NCBI GenBank assembly: GCA_023268955.1
Contig: JALRJW010000174.1
Location: 1 to 5,031, forward strand
Length of the DNA: 5,031 bases
Direction of reading: 5' to 3'
DNA from: Aliarcobacter sp.
GTDB taxonomy: Bacteria > Campylobacterota > Campylobacteria > Campylobacterales > Arcobacteraceae
Shown: piece after piece, positions 1 through 5,031 of the stretch
Numbering within the stretch: position 1 is the first letter of the stretch
How the letters are laid out: each line of letters begins with the position of its first letter
Made by a program: the position numbers and the translations under genes
Notes under the pieces: model-generated
What the model was told of the DNA's origin: nothing
Seen by the model: only the letters and a program-made list of their open reading frames with translations
The model's database searches: none

Positions 1-341
1 ATCAACTCATTGCCTGCTACATCTAAGCAAATACTTATATCTTTTCCAGGTTTAAATTTAGATTTCTCAATTGCATCTACAACAAGATTAAGTGCTTCTT
101 CGTTAGAATTCAAAGAAGGTGCAAAACCACCCTCGTCACCAACATTAGTTAAAAATTTTTTTGATTGAAGAATTTTTTTTAAATTCTGAATAACTAAAAA
201 ACATTTATGCATTGCGTCTTTAAAATCTTTTGCAGAGTCAGGTCTAATCATAAATTCTTGTATTTTAAGATCATTATCTGCGTGAGCACCTCCGTTAATT
301 ATGTTCATTAAAGGTTTAGGTAATAAAAACTTTTTACCTAA
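1..341 (-). CDS. eno: Enolase internal fragment, fused in frame to SufB
   Basis: The frame continues from SufB without a stop and runs off the left edge, so both ends of the enolase are missing. Counting from the sufB start, about residues 350-459 are enolase. They include the substrate-loop motif NIINGGAHADN (359-369, His366), IQEF (373-376, Glu375), the VGDEGGFAP signature (413-421, with Glu416 matching the family's catalytic general acid) and LDVAGNE (452-458, Asp453 matching a Mg2+ ligand). Enolase converts 2-phosphoglycerate to phosphoenolpyruvate in the cytoplasm. Only about 110 of some 430 residues are present, and the N-terminal domain (about 140 residues) is absent, so this cannot be an active enzyme. 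The wording LPKPLMN and MIRPDSAK reads more like an alphaproteobacterial (possibly SAR11-like) enolase than a Campylobacterota one, but that is an impression without a search. The family call is secure; membership in the same genome as SufB is doubtful. Confidence 0.85.
330..341. other. Putative chimeric junction, sufB to eno
   Basis: On the minus strand these bases read TTAGGTAAAAAG (Leu-Gly-Lys-Lys). Upstream of them the protein is SufB, and downstream it is enolase with no linker. An LGK tripeptide is expected at this spot in SufB and is also plausible just before the enolase LP.PLMNI block, so a short shared word may have caused the join. The frame stays open across it. The exact breakpoint cannot be placed more finely than these bases. 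Confidence 0.7.
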
Positions 342-1379
342 ATGAATCATTTTTGTTCCAGTATCAGCTTGTTGGGCTTTTGATGATATTGCAACTGAGT
401 AAAACTCACCCACGCTATTATCCCCTGCTAGTACACATGATGGATATTTCCATGTTAAGCTTGAACCTGTTTCAACTTGTGTCCAAGAGATTTTTGAATT
501 ATCTCCTTTACATTTTCCTCTTTTAGTAACGAAATTTAAAATTCCACCACGACCTGTTTCATCACCTGGGTACCAGTTTTGAATAGTTGAATATTTTATT
601 TGAGAATTATTTAAGGCAACTAATTCAACAACTGCAGCATGAAGTTGTCTTTCATCCCTTGTTGGTGCTGAACATCCTTCGTTGTATGATACATAAGAGT
701 CATCATCACAGATGATTAATGTTCTTTCAAATTGTCCTGTATTTAAAGCATTTATTCTAAAATAAGTTGATAGCTCCATTGGACATCTAGTTTTTGGTGG
801 AACATATACAAAACTTCCATCTGTAAAAACTGCACTATTTAAACATGCAAAATAGTTATCCCCAACAGGAACAACTGATGCTAAATATTTTTTAAGTAAT
901 TCAGGGTGTTTATTTGCAGCTTCACTAATAGAGCAAAATATAATTCCTAATTCTTCAAGCTCTTTTTGAAAAGTTGTTTTAACAGATACTGAATCAAATA
1001 CAGCATCAACGGCAACACCTGCTAGCATCTTTTGTTCTTCAAGTGGAATACCTAATTTTTCATAAGTTTTTAATATTTCTGGGTCCACTTCATCTAACGA
1101 ATCAATTGCTTTTTTAGGAGCACTGTAATATGCAATATCTTGATAATCTATCTTTGGATATTTTAGATTTGCCCAATCAGGTTCTTCCATTTTAAGCCAT
1201 TTTTCATAGGCTTTAAGTCTAAATTCTAAAAGCCATGAGGGCTCATTTTTTTTTGCACTAATAGCTTTTATAACATCTTCATTTAATCCAACTGGAAAAG
1301 TATCACTTTCAACAAGTGTTTCAAATCCTAGTTTGTATTCATTGTTTATTAAGTTGTGTATTTCTTTGTTTTCACTCAT
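330..1379 (-). CDS. sufB: SufB, Fe-S cluster assembly scaffold, C-terminally interrupted
   Basis: SufB forms the SufBC2D scaffold that builds Fe-S clusters in the cytoplasm using SufC ATPase and sulfur delivered by a desulfurase. The first about 349 residues follow the family closely: YVPPKTRCPMELSTYFRIN (from 192), the EGCSAPTRDE segment with Cys236 (matching the region of E. coli Cys254), QLHAAVVEL, the NWYPGD and GGILNFVTKRG blocks, ISWTQVETGS, TWKYPSC, and GEFYSVA...QQADTGTKMIHLGK. The start ATG (1379-1377) has GGAG six bases upstream (1389-1386). A normal SufB is about 470-495 residues and continues after the GTKMIH block with a conserved NTRSTI..KGISAG-like stretch. Here it changes to enolase instead, so the C-terminal part of the core, including the region that holds a second functional Cys in E. 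coli, is lost. sufC and sufD would be expected downstream but are not seen. It is transcribed divergently from nifS. SufD is a weaker alternative; the motifs are SufB-type. Confidence 0.92.
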
Positions 1380-1385
1380 AGTGAA

Positions 1386-1389
1386 CTCC
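1386..1389 (-). promoter_or_regulatory. Ribosome binding site of sufB
   Basis: GGAG on the minus strand, six bases before the ATG at 1379. It fixes the sufB start and lies just inside the leader, downstream of the palindrome at 1399-1421. Confidence 0.75.
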
Positions 1390-1398
1390 AATTTTTTT

Positions 1399-1421
1399 AA
1401 TAGGACAAAAATTATCCTATT
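1399..1421. promoter_or_regulatory. Candidate operator 1, palindrome in front of sufB
   Basis: Perfect inverted repeat AATAGGA-N9-TCCTATT, 20 bases upstream of the sufB start codon. It lies just downstream of the likely extended -10 (1425-1433), so it would cover the transcription start, a typical repressor position. The word GACAAnnnTTATCCTATTT (1404-1422) recurs exactly at its 16 fixed positions at 1617-1635 in front of nifS. The size and symmetry resemble sites of Rrf2-family regulators such as IscR, but the regulator is not in the window and its identity is inferred. Confidence 0.6.
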
Positions 1422-1424
1422 TGA

Positions 1425-1433
1425 ATTCTAGCA
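1425..1433 (-). promoter_or_regulatory. Candidate sufB promoter, extended -10
   Basis: The minus strand reads TGCTAGAAT, a TG-n-TAGAAT extended -10 element. No convincing -35 is seen, and the upstream sequence is T/A-rich, as is usual for sigma-70 promoters of Campylobacterota. Transcription would start near 1418, inside candidate operator 1. Confidence 0.45.
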
Positions 1434-1611
1434 AAAATTTATCTTAATTGTAAATAATAACGAAATCAAAAAATCATATTTATGGGCTAGTGTAAACTTT
1501 TTGTTCTTTTATAATAATTTAATTTAAACTTTAAATCTAAACAATACCAATTTATTGTATAATTCCAGTCTAAGTGAGTTAAAAATACACATTTTTTTTA
1601 AATAAATTTTA

Positions 1612-1635
1612 ATTAAGACAAGTTTTATCCTATTT
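1612..1635. promoter_or_regulatory. Candidate operator 2, upstream of nifS
   Basis: Contains GACAA-N3-TTATCCTATTT, with 16 of 16 fixed positions and the spacing identical to operator 1. The left arm ATTAAGACAA lacks the AATAGGA that makes site 1 palindromic, so this site is asymmetric. It lies 60-83 bases before the nifS start, suitable for the -35 area of a promoter using TAAAAT (1640) or TATAAA (1656). Its recurrence on the other side of the same gap suggests a common regulator. Confidence 0.5.
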
Positions 1636-1655
1636 ACATTAAAATACGAAAAATT

Positions 1656-1661
1656 TATAAA
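1656..1661 (+). promoter_or_regulatory. Candidate nifS promoter -10
   Basis: TATAAA, with transcription expected near 1668, giving a leader of about 26 bases. It is preferred because a motif follows just downstream of it, the same geometry as at sufB. TATAAT at 1558-1563 is a better consensus match but would give a leader of over 120 bases. The choice is uncertain in such AT-rich DNA. Confidence 0.3.
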
Positions 1662-1663
1662 TT

Positions 1664-1683
1664 ATTAAGACAAATTATTAGGA
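1664..1683. promoter_or_regulatory. Candidate operator half-site 3, overlapping nifS RBS
   Basis: ATTAAGACAA (1664-1673) repeats exactly the left arm of site 2 (1612-1621), 52 bp away, close to five helical turns. The right half TTATTAGGA does not match TTATCCTATT, so this is at most a half-site. It ends on AGGA (1680-1683), the likely nifS ribosome binding site, 11 bases before the ATG. Confidence 0.3.
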
Positions 1684-1694
1684 AAACAAAACAT

Positions 1695-2891
1695 ATGGAA
1701 GTATATTTAGATAACAACGCAACAACGAAAATTGATCCTTTAGTTTTTGAAGAGATGAAACCTTTTTTAACTGATGTTTACGGTAACCCAAATTCATTAC
1801 ATAAATTTGGTGCTGGAACGCATAAAAAAATGGCTGAAGCTTTAGATTACTTATATGAAGGTATCAATGCAAATGATGCTGATGATATTGTAATTACTGC
1901 AAATGCTACTGAGAGTATTAATACAGTTATTAAAGGTATTTGGATTGACAAAATCCTAAATGGTGAGAAAAAACATATCATTACAACTGAAGTAGAGCAT
2001 CCAGCTACAACTGCAGCATGTAAGTTTTTAGAGTCTCAAGGTGTGGCTGTTACTTATTTAAGTGTTAACGAAGAGGGTGTTATTGAAGCTCAAGATGTTA
2101 AAAATGCTATCAAAGAAGAAACAGCTTTAGTTTCTGTAATGTGGGCAAACAATGAAACTGGTAAAATTTTCCCAATTAAAGAAATTGGTGCAATTTGTAA
2201 AGAAGCTGGAGTTCCTTTCCATACAGATGGAACTCAAGCTATTGGAAAAATTCCAGTTGACGTTCAAGCTTGCAATGTAGATTACATGAGTTTTTCAGCT
2301 CATAAATTCCATGGACCAAAAGGTGTTGGTGGTTTATATATTAGAAAAGGTTTTAAACTAACTCCTTTATTACATGGTGGTGAGCAAATGGGTGGAAACA
2401 GAGCAGGTACTGTTGATGTTGCATCTATGGTTGGTATGGGATTAGCTATGAAATTAGCTACTTCTCCTATGGCTTTAGCTTATGAAGAAAATCATGTAAG
2501 AAAATTAAGAGACAAACTTGAAGCGGCAATTTTAGAAATGCCTGAAACAATTGTAATTGGTGGAACATCAAACAGAACTCCAAATACAACTTTAATCTCT
2601 ATTAGAGGTGTTGAGGGTGAGTCTATGTTATGGGATTTAAATCAAAATTTAATTGGTGCTTCAACAGGTTCTGCATGTGCAAGTGAAGACTTAGAAGCAA
2701 ATCCAGTTATGAATGCATTTGGAAGTGATTCTGAATTAGCTCATACGGGAGTTAGATTCTCTTTAAGTAGATTTAATACTGAAGAAGAGATTGATTTTGC
2801 GATTGAACAAATTAAAAAAGCTATTATTAGATTAAGAGGAATTTCTAGTTCATACGCATACGCACCAGCATCACATGCATCTGGTTTATAA
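1695..2891 (+). CDS. nifS: NifS/IscS-type cysteine desulfurase
   Basis: A PLP enzyme that converts L-cysteine to alanine and holds the sulfur as a persulfide for delivery to a scaffold, here most likely NifU encoded next to it. The 398 residues are normal for the family. Visible motifs: YLDNNATT at the N-terminus, EHPA with His102 (stacks on PLP), NNETG with Asn153, TDGTQ with Asp178 and Gln181, the SAHKFHGPKG PLP-binding block with Lys204 as Schiff-base lysine, GGEQMGGNRAGT (228-239), the catalytic GSACAS loop with Cys328, and VRFSLSRF with Arg354. All key residues are present, so it should be active. The TSGATES-like segment reads TANATES, a mild variation. The start has AGGA 11 bases upstream, slightly far, and the protein begins directly with the conserved N-terminus. 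It heads a nifS-nifU operon. The overall form matches the NifS of Campylobacter and Helicobacter, which serves housekeeping Fe-S assembly rather than only nitrogenase. Confidence 0.95.
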   Translation: MEVYLDNNATTKIDPLVFEEMKPFLTDVYGNPNSLHKFGAGTHKKMAEALDYLYEGINANDADDIVITANATESINTVIKGIWIDKILNGEKKHIITTEVEHPATTAACKFLESQGVAVTYLSVNEEGVIEAQDVKNAIKEETALVSVMWANNETGKIFPIKEIGAICKEAGVPFHTDGTQAIGKIPVDVQACNVDYMSFSAHKFHGPKGVGGLYIRKGFKLTPLLHGGEQMGGNRAGTVDVASMVGMGLAMKLATSPMALAYEENHVRKLRDKLEAAILEMPETIVIGGTSNRTPNTTLISIRGVEGESMLWDLNQNLIGASTGSACASEDLEANPVMNAFGSDSELAHTGVRFSLSRFNTEEEIDFAIEQIKKAIIRLRGISSSYAYAPASHASGL

Positions 2892-2938
2892 TAAAAATTA
2901 AAATATTTTACAAAAGAATTTAAAAAGGAATAAATAAA

Positions 2939-3907
2939 ATGGCAAAAAACGATTTAATTAGCGGTTCTATTTGGGATGAATATTCTAACGAAGTAGTTAG
3001 AAGAATGAACAATCCTTCAAATCAAGGTGAAATTACTGAAGAAAAAGCAAAAGAAATGGGAGCAAAATTAATTGTTGCTGATTTTGGTGCTGAGTCTTGT
3101 GGTGATGCAGTTAGATTATACTGGGCAGTTGATGAAACTACAGATAAAATTTTAGATTCAAAATTCAAATCTTTTGGATGTGGTACTGCAATTGCATCTT
3201 CAGATGTTATGGCTGAATTATGTATTGGAAAAACAGTTGACCAAGCTGTTAAAATTACAAATATTGATGTTGAAAAAGCATTAAGAGATAATCCAGATAC
3301 TCCTGCTGTTCCACCTCAAAAAATGCACTGTTCAGTTATGGCTTATGATGTTATTAAAAAAGCTGCAGCTGAGTATAAAGGTGTTGATATGGAATCTTTT
3401 GAAGCTGAAGAGATTATTTGTGAGTGTGCAAGGGTTTCATTAGGAACTTTAAAAGAAGTTATCAAATTAAACAACTTAACAACTGTAGAAGAGATTACTG
3501 ATTATACAAAAGCTGGAGCTTTCTGTAAATCATGTATCAAGCCAGGTGGACATGAAGCAAAAGATATTTATTTAGTTGATATTTTAGCTGATATGGAACA
3601 AGAAAAATTAAAAGAAGCTGCAGATGCAAGTGCTGCTGGTGTTAGCTCTTTTGATAAAATGACAATTGTTCAAAGAATTAAAGCTGTTGATAGTGTTTTA
3701 GATACAGAAATTAGACCAATGTTAGCAATGGATGGTGGAAATATGGAAATTATTGACATCAAAGAAAATTTACCACATTATGATTTATATATTAGATATT
3801 TAGGTTCATGTTCAGGATGTTCGTCTGGAAGTACTGGAACTTTATATGCTATCGAGTCAGTTTTACAACAAAAAATTGATGAGAATATTAGAGTTTTACC
3901 TATCTAA
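2939..3907 (+). CDS. nifU: NifU, three-domain Fe-S cluster scaffold
   Basis: Builds Fe-S clusters from sulfur supplied by NifS and hands them to apo-proteins. All three NifU domains are visible. The first is an IscU-like domain (about 1-145) with the three cluster cysteines Cys54 (ESCGD, with Asp56), Cys81 (FGCGTA) and Cys131 (MHCS). The second is a central BFD-like [2Fe-2S] domain (about 158-205) with Cys161, Cys163, Cys196 and Cys199 in CEC...CKSC. The third is a C-terminal NifU/Nfu domain (about 240-322) with MDGGNMEIID and the CSGC pair Cys291/Cys294. The 322 residues and the domain order are those of full-length NifU as known from Campylobacterota and diazotrophs. AAGGAA (2925-2930) lies eight bases before the ATG. 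The gene follows nifS after 47 bases with no terminator between, so the two are almost certainly cotranscribed, and a strong terminator follows. No damage is seen. Confidence 0.96.
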   Translation: MAKNDLISGSIWDEYSNEVVRRMNNPSNQGEITEEKAKEMGAKLIVADFGAESCGDAVRLYWAVDETTDKILDSKFKSFGCGTAIASSDVMAELCIGKTVDQAVKITNIDVEKALRDNPDTPAVPPQKMHCSVMAYDVIKKAAAEYKGVDMESFEAEEIICECARVSLGTLKEVIKLNNLTTVEEITDYTKAGAFCKSCIKPGGHEAKDIYLVDILADMEQEKLKEAADASAAGVSSFDKMTIVQRIKAVDSVLDTEIRPMLAMDGGNMEIIDIKENLPHYDLYIRYLGSCSGCSSGSTGTLYAIESVLQQKIDENIRVLPI

Positions 3908-3928
3908 TTTTAAGAGTAATTTATATAG

Positions 3929-3960
3929 AAGGGGAAGCTATTTTAGCTTCCCCTTTTTTT
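3929..3960 (+). terminator. Rho-independent terminator of nifSU
   Basis: A perfect 12-bp stem (3929-3940 with 3944-3955, arms AAGGGGAAGCTA and TAGCTTCCCCTT) with a TTT loop. The T run on the plus strand continues to 3960. It starts 21 bases after the nifU stop and isolates nifSU from the next transcription unit. Confidence 0.95.
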
Positions 3961-4021
3961 ATAAACTAAAGAAAAACAAGAAGATGGATATTAATTTAAT
4001 AAGCTAATATTTTAACTATGA

Positions 4022-4027
4022 TATAAT
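4022..4027 (+). promoter_or_regulatory. Promoter -10 for the small ORF and argH
   Basis: A perfect TATAAT preceded by AT-rich sequence with no clear -35, as expected for the vegetative sigma factor of Campylobacterota. Transcription would start near 4034, leaving a leader of about 22 bases. Its place after the nifU terminator supports a new transcription unit. Confidence 0.65.
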
Positions 4028-4055
4028 CCGTAAAATCTAATGTAAGGATTATATT

Positions 4056-4280
4056 ATGACTGCTCAAGATAAAGAAATAGCTCAACTATATGATGGAATG
4101 GTTGAAGACCTTTACTCACTTGTAAACAAATATATGAATATTATAAGTTTAGATGTTCCAGAAAATGATGAAAAACAAGCATTACAAAAAATAGTTCTTA
4201 TAATGAAAGATGCTTTAAACAATGTGGAACAAACAGCTCAAAATATGCCTGATATAAAAATAATTGGAGAAGATGAATAG
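4056..4280 (+). CDS. Small acidic protein of unknown function (74 aa)
   Basis: I do not recognise this protein. It begins MTAQDKEIAQLYDGMVEDLY and ends in an acidic DIKIIGEDE tail. Apart from a short PEND break near the middle, the residues suggest two amphipathic helices (about 3-32 and 37-62). There is no signal peptide, membrane segment, cysteine or metal motif. It is probably real: AAGGA (4044-4048) sits seven bases before the ATG, a perfect TATAAT lies upstream, the codon use matches its neighbours, and the stop is only one base before the preferred argH start. That spacing implies translational coupling and shared transcription with argH. It might be a small cytoplasmic helical-bundle protein acting through protein contacts, but nothing in the sequence links it to arginine synthesis or Fe-S assembly. 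Confidence 0.75.
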   Translation: MTAQDKEIAQLYDGMVEDLYSLVNKYMNIISLDVPENDEKQALQKIVLIMKDALNNVEQTAQNMPDIKIIGEDE

Positions 4281-4281
4281 T

Positions 4282-4977
4282 ATGTCAAACCAAAATAATG
4301 CACAAATTTTAAAAAACACAAATGCACAGATTTTAGATGAGTTTAACGCATCTATAATGTTTGATAAAGAGCTTTATGCTCAAGATATTAAAGGAAGTAT
4401 TGCACATTCAGCTATGTTATGTGAACAAGGTGTTTTAACTAAAGAAGAACAACAAGCTATTGAAACAGGATTATTACAAGTTAAAGAAGAAATCGAATCT
4501 GGTAATTTTGAATTTACATTAGCAACTGAAGATATTCACATGGCAGTTGAAAGTAGACTTACTGAAATCATAGGAGAACCAGGTAAAAAACTTCACACAG
4601 CAAGAAGTAGAAATGACCAAGTTGCTACTGATTTTAGATTATATGTTCAAGAAAAATCTTTAAGTATCATGGCTCAATTAAAAGAGCTTGTAGAAACTTT
4701 TGTAAATGTTGCTTCAAAGCATACTGAAACTTTAATTCCAGGTATGACTCACTTGCAACATGCACAACCACTTAACTTTGGTTATCATATGTTAACTTAC
4801 GCAAATATGTTTAAAAGAGATTTTGAAAGATTTGAAAGCTCATACGAAAGAAACAATTATTCACCACTTGGAAGTGCTGCTCTTGCTGGAACTCCACATA
4901 ATATAAACAGAGATTCTACTTCTCAAAAATTAGGATTTACTTCACCCACAATTCATGCAATGGGGTGCCATAGATGA
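4282..4977 (+). CDS. argH: Argininosuccinate lyase, C-terminally truncated by a junction
   Basis: ArgH splits argininosuccinate into arginine and fumarate, the last step of arginine biosynthesis, as a cytoplasmic homotetramer. Numbered from the ATG at 4282, the visible family blocks are DEFNASI (19-25), DIKGSIAH (35-42), EDIHMAVESRL (83-93), TARSRNDQVATD (106-117), GMTHLQHAQP with Thr156 and His157 (154-163) and SPLGSAALAGT (194-204). After Met227 the expected D.VSDRDF continuation is replaced by GCHR and a stop. The protein therefore ends at 231 of about 460 residues, and the GSSxMPQKxNP loop with the catalytic serine is absent. Genuine sequence ends near 4962. In-frame TTG (4264) and ATG (4273) starts also exist, but they overlap the preceding gene. 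ATG 4282 follows its stop by one base, with GGAG at 4266-4269 upstream. The usual N-terminal WGGRF motif is missing, and NAQIL occurs twice there. Confidence 0.92.
   Translation: MSNQNNAQILKNTNAQILDEFNASIMFDKELYAQDIKGSIAHSAMLCEQGVLTKEEQQAIETGLLQVKEEIESGNFEFTLATEDIHMAVESRLTEIIGEPGKKLHTARSRNDQVATDFRLYVQEKSLSIMAQLKELVETFVNVASKHTETLIPGMTHLQHAQPLNFGYHMLTYANMFKRDFERFESSYERNNYSPLGSAALAGTPHNINRDSTSQKLGFTSPTIHAMGCHR
4297..4335 (+). repeat. In-frame direct repeat at the argH N-terminus
   Basis: AATGCACAAATTTTA (4297-4311) and AATGCACAGATTTTA (4321-4335) are 15-bp copies with one mismatch, offset by 24 bases. Both are read in frame as NAQIL. It looks like a small local duplication in the segment where most ArgH proteins carry the WGGRF motif. 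Confidence 0.7.
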
Positions 4978-5031
4978 CATCCCCCAAACGCCATACTTGG
5001 ACACAGCTTCCGCGGCGCATGTTGCCTTTTG
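4963..5031. other. GC-rich foreign tail after argH breakpoint
   Basis: These 69 bases are 57% GC (39 of 69), against about one third just before them, and they contain words such as CCGCGGCGC unlike anything else in the window. Argininosuccinate lyase similarity ends exactly here. One plus frame (from 4964) and one minus frame (beginning QKATCAAEAVSKYG at 5031) stay open to the edge, but neither is recognisable at this length. It most likely derives from another organism joined at the contig end. Confidence 0.7.

Larger units (their letters stand above)
1380..1694. promoter_or_regulatory. Divergent sufB/nifS regulatory region
   Basis: A 315-bp very AT-rich gap between two divergent genes. 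It holds three related operator-like motifs (1399-1421, 1612-1635, 1664-1683), a probable sufB promoter (1425-1433), and several possible nifS -10 elements (TATAAT 1558-1563, TAAAAT 1640-1645, TATAAA 1656-1661). A 6-bp inverted repeat ACAATA-N6-TATTGT (1541-1558) abuts the first of these. I see no tRNA, no riboswitch-like conserved structure and no credible small ORF here. Confidence 0.7.

Noticed and set aside
1..1379. A genuine bifunctional SufB-enolase protein as a new system
   Set aside because: Both enzymes lack essential parts, there is no linker, and a similar break occurs at the other end of the window. A technical chimera is more likely.
1505..1540. Fur-box-like AT-rich stretch upstream of nifS
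   Set aside because: It resembles a Fur site only in base composition. No clear GATAAT-type hexamer repeats or dyad can be read.
1541..1563. Inverted repeat ACAATA-N6-TATTGT next to a TATAAT as a further operator
   Set aside because: Only six bases per arm in very AT-rich DNA and no second copy in the window, so chance is a sufficient explanation.
1695..3907. Part of a nitrogen-fixation cluster because of the names nifS and nifU
   Set aside because: No nitrogenase or other nif gene is present, and these forms serve general Fe-S assembly in Campylobacterota.
4264..4281. Upstream TTG (4264) and ATG (4273) starts for argH
   Set aside because: Both lie inside the previous gene. TTG is a weaker start codon, and GGAG at 4266-4269 would fall inside that reading frame. 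For ATG 4273 the same GGAG is only three bases away. ATG 4282 fits the gene boundary better.
4963..5031. A real gene in the GC-rich tail
   Set aside because: The open frames are only 22-23 codons, cut by the edge, and match no family I can recognise.

Overview
The window is AT-rich bacterial DNA. Most of it (about 340 to 4962) looks like one genome of a Campylobacterota (epsilonproteobacterial) organism, plausibly from the Arcobacter group. The reasons are the low GC, A/T-rich synonymous codons, promoters with a clear TATAAT -10 but no convincing -35, and a nifS-nifU pair of the type these bacteria use for general iron-sulfur cluster assembly. The genus is an inference; no marker gene here settles it.

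Layout: the minus strand from 1379 down to base 1 is one open frame that begins as SufB, the scaffold subunit of the SUF Fe-S system. At about 330-341 it switches abruptly to an internal piece of enolase. Bases 1380-1694 are a 315-bp divergent regulatory region holding a near-perfect palindrome in front of sufB and two related motifs in front of nifS. On the plus strand follow nifS (cysteine desulfurase), nifU (three-domain Fe-S scaffold) and a strong intrinsic terminator at 3929-3960. A fresh promoter (TATAAT at 4022) then drives a small acidic protein of unknown function and argH (argininosuccinate lyase). argH is intact up to about 4962, where it stops matching its family and the DNA changes to a GC-rich stretch of about 57% GC running to the end.

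How the genes work together: NifS takes sulfur from cysteine and passes it to NifU, which builds clusters. SufB is the core scaffold of the parallel SUF machine. The two systems are transcribed away from each other and carry the same operator-like word (GACAAnnnTTATCCTATTT), which suggests one regulator senses iron or Fe-S status and acts on both. The small ORF and argH form a separate transcription unit with no visible functional link to Fe-S assembly apart from arginine biosynthesis.

Caution: both ends look chimeric. The SufB/enolase join leaves two incomplete enzymes in one frame, and the argH tail jumps in base composition. Both are better explained by misassembly, amplification or cloning joins than by a new fusion protein. 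The most credible biological novelty is the shared candidate operator between suf and nif.
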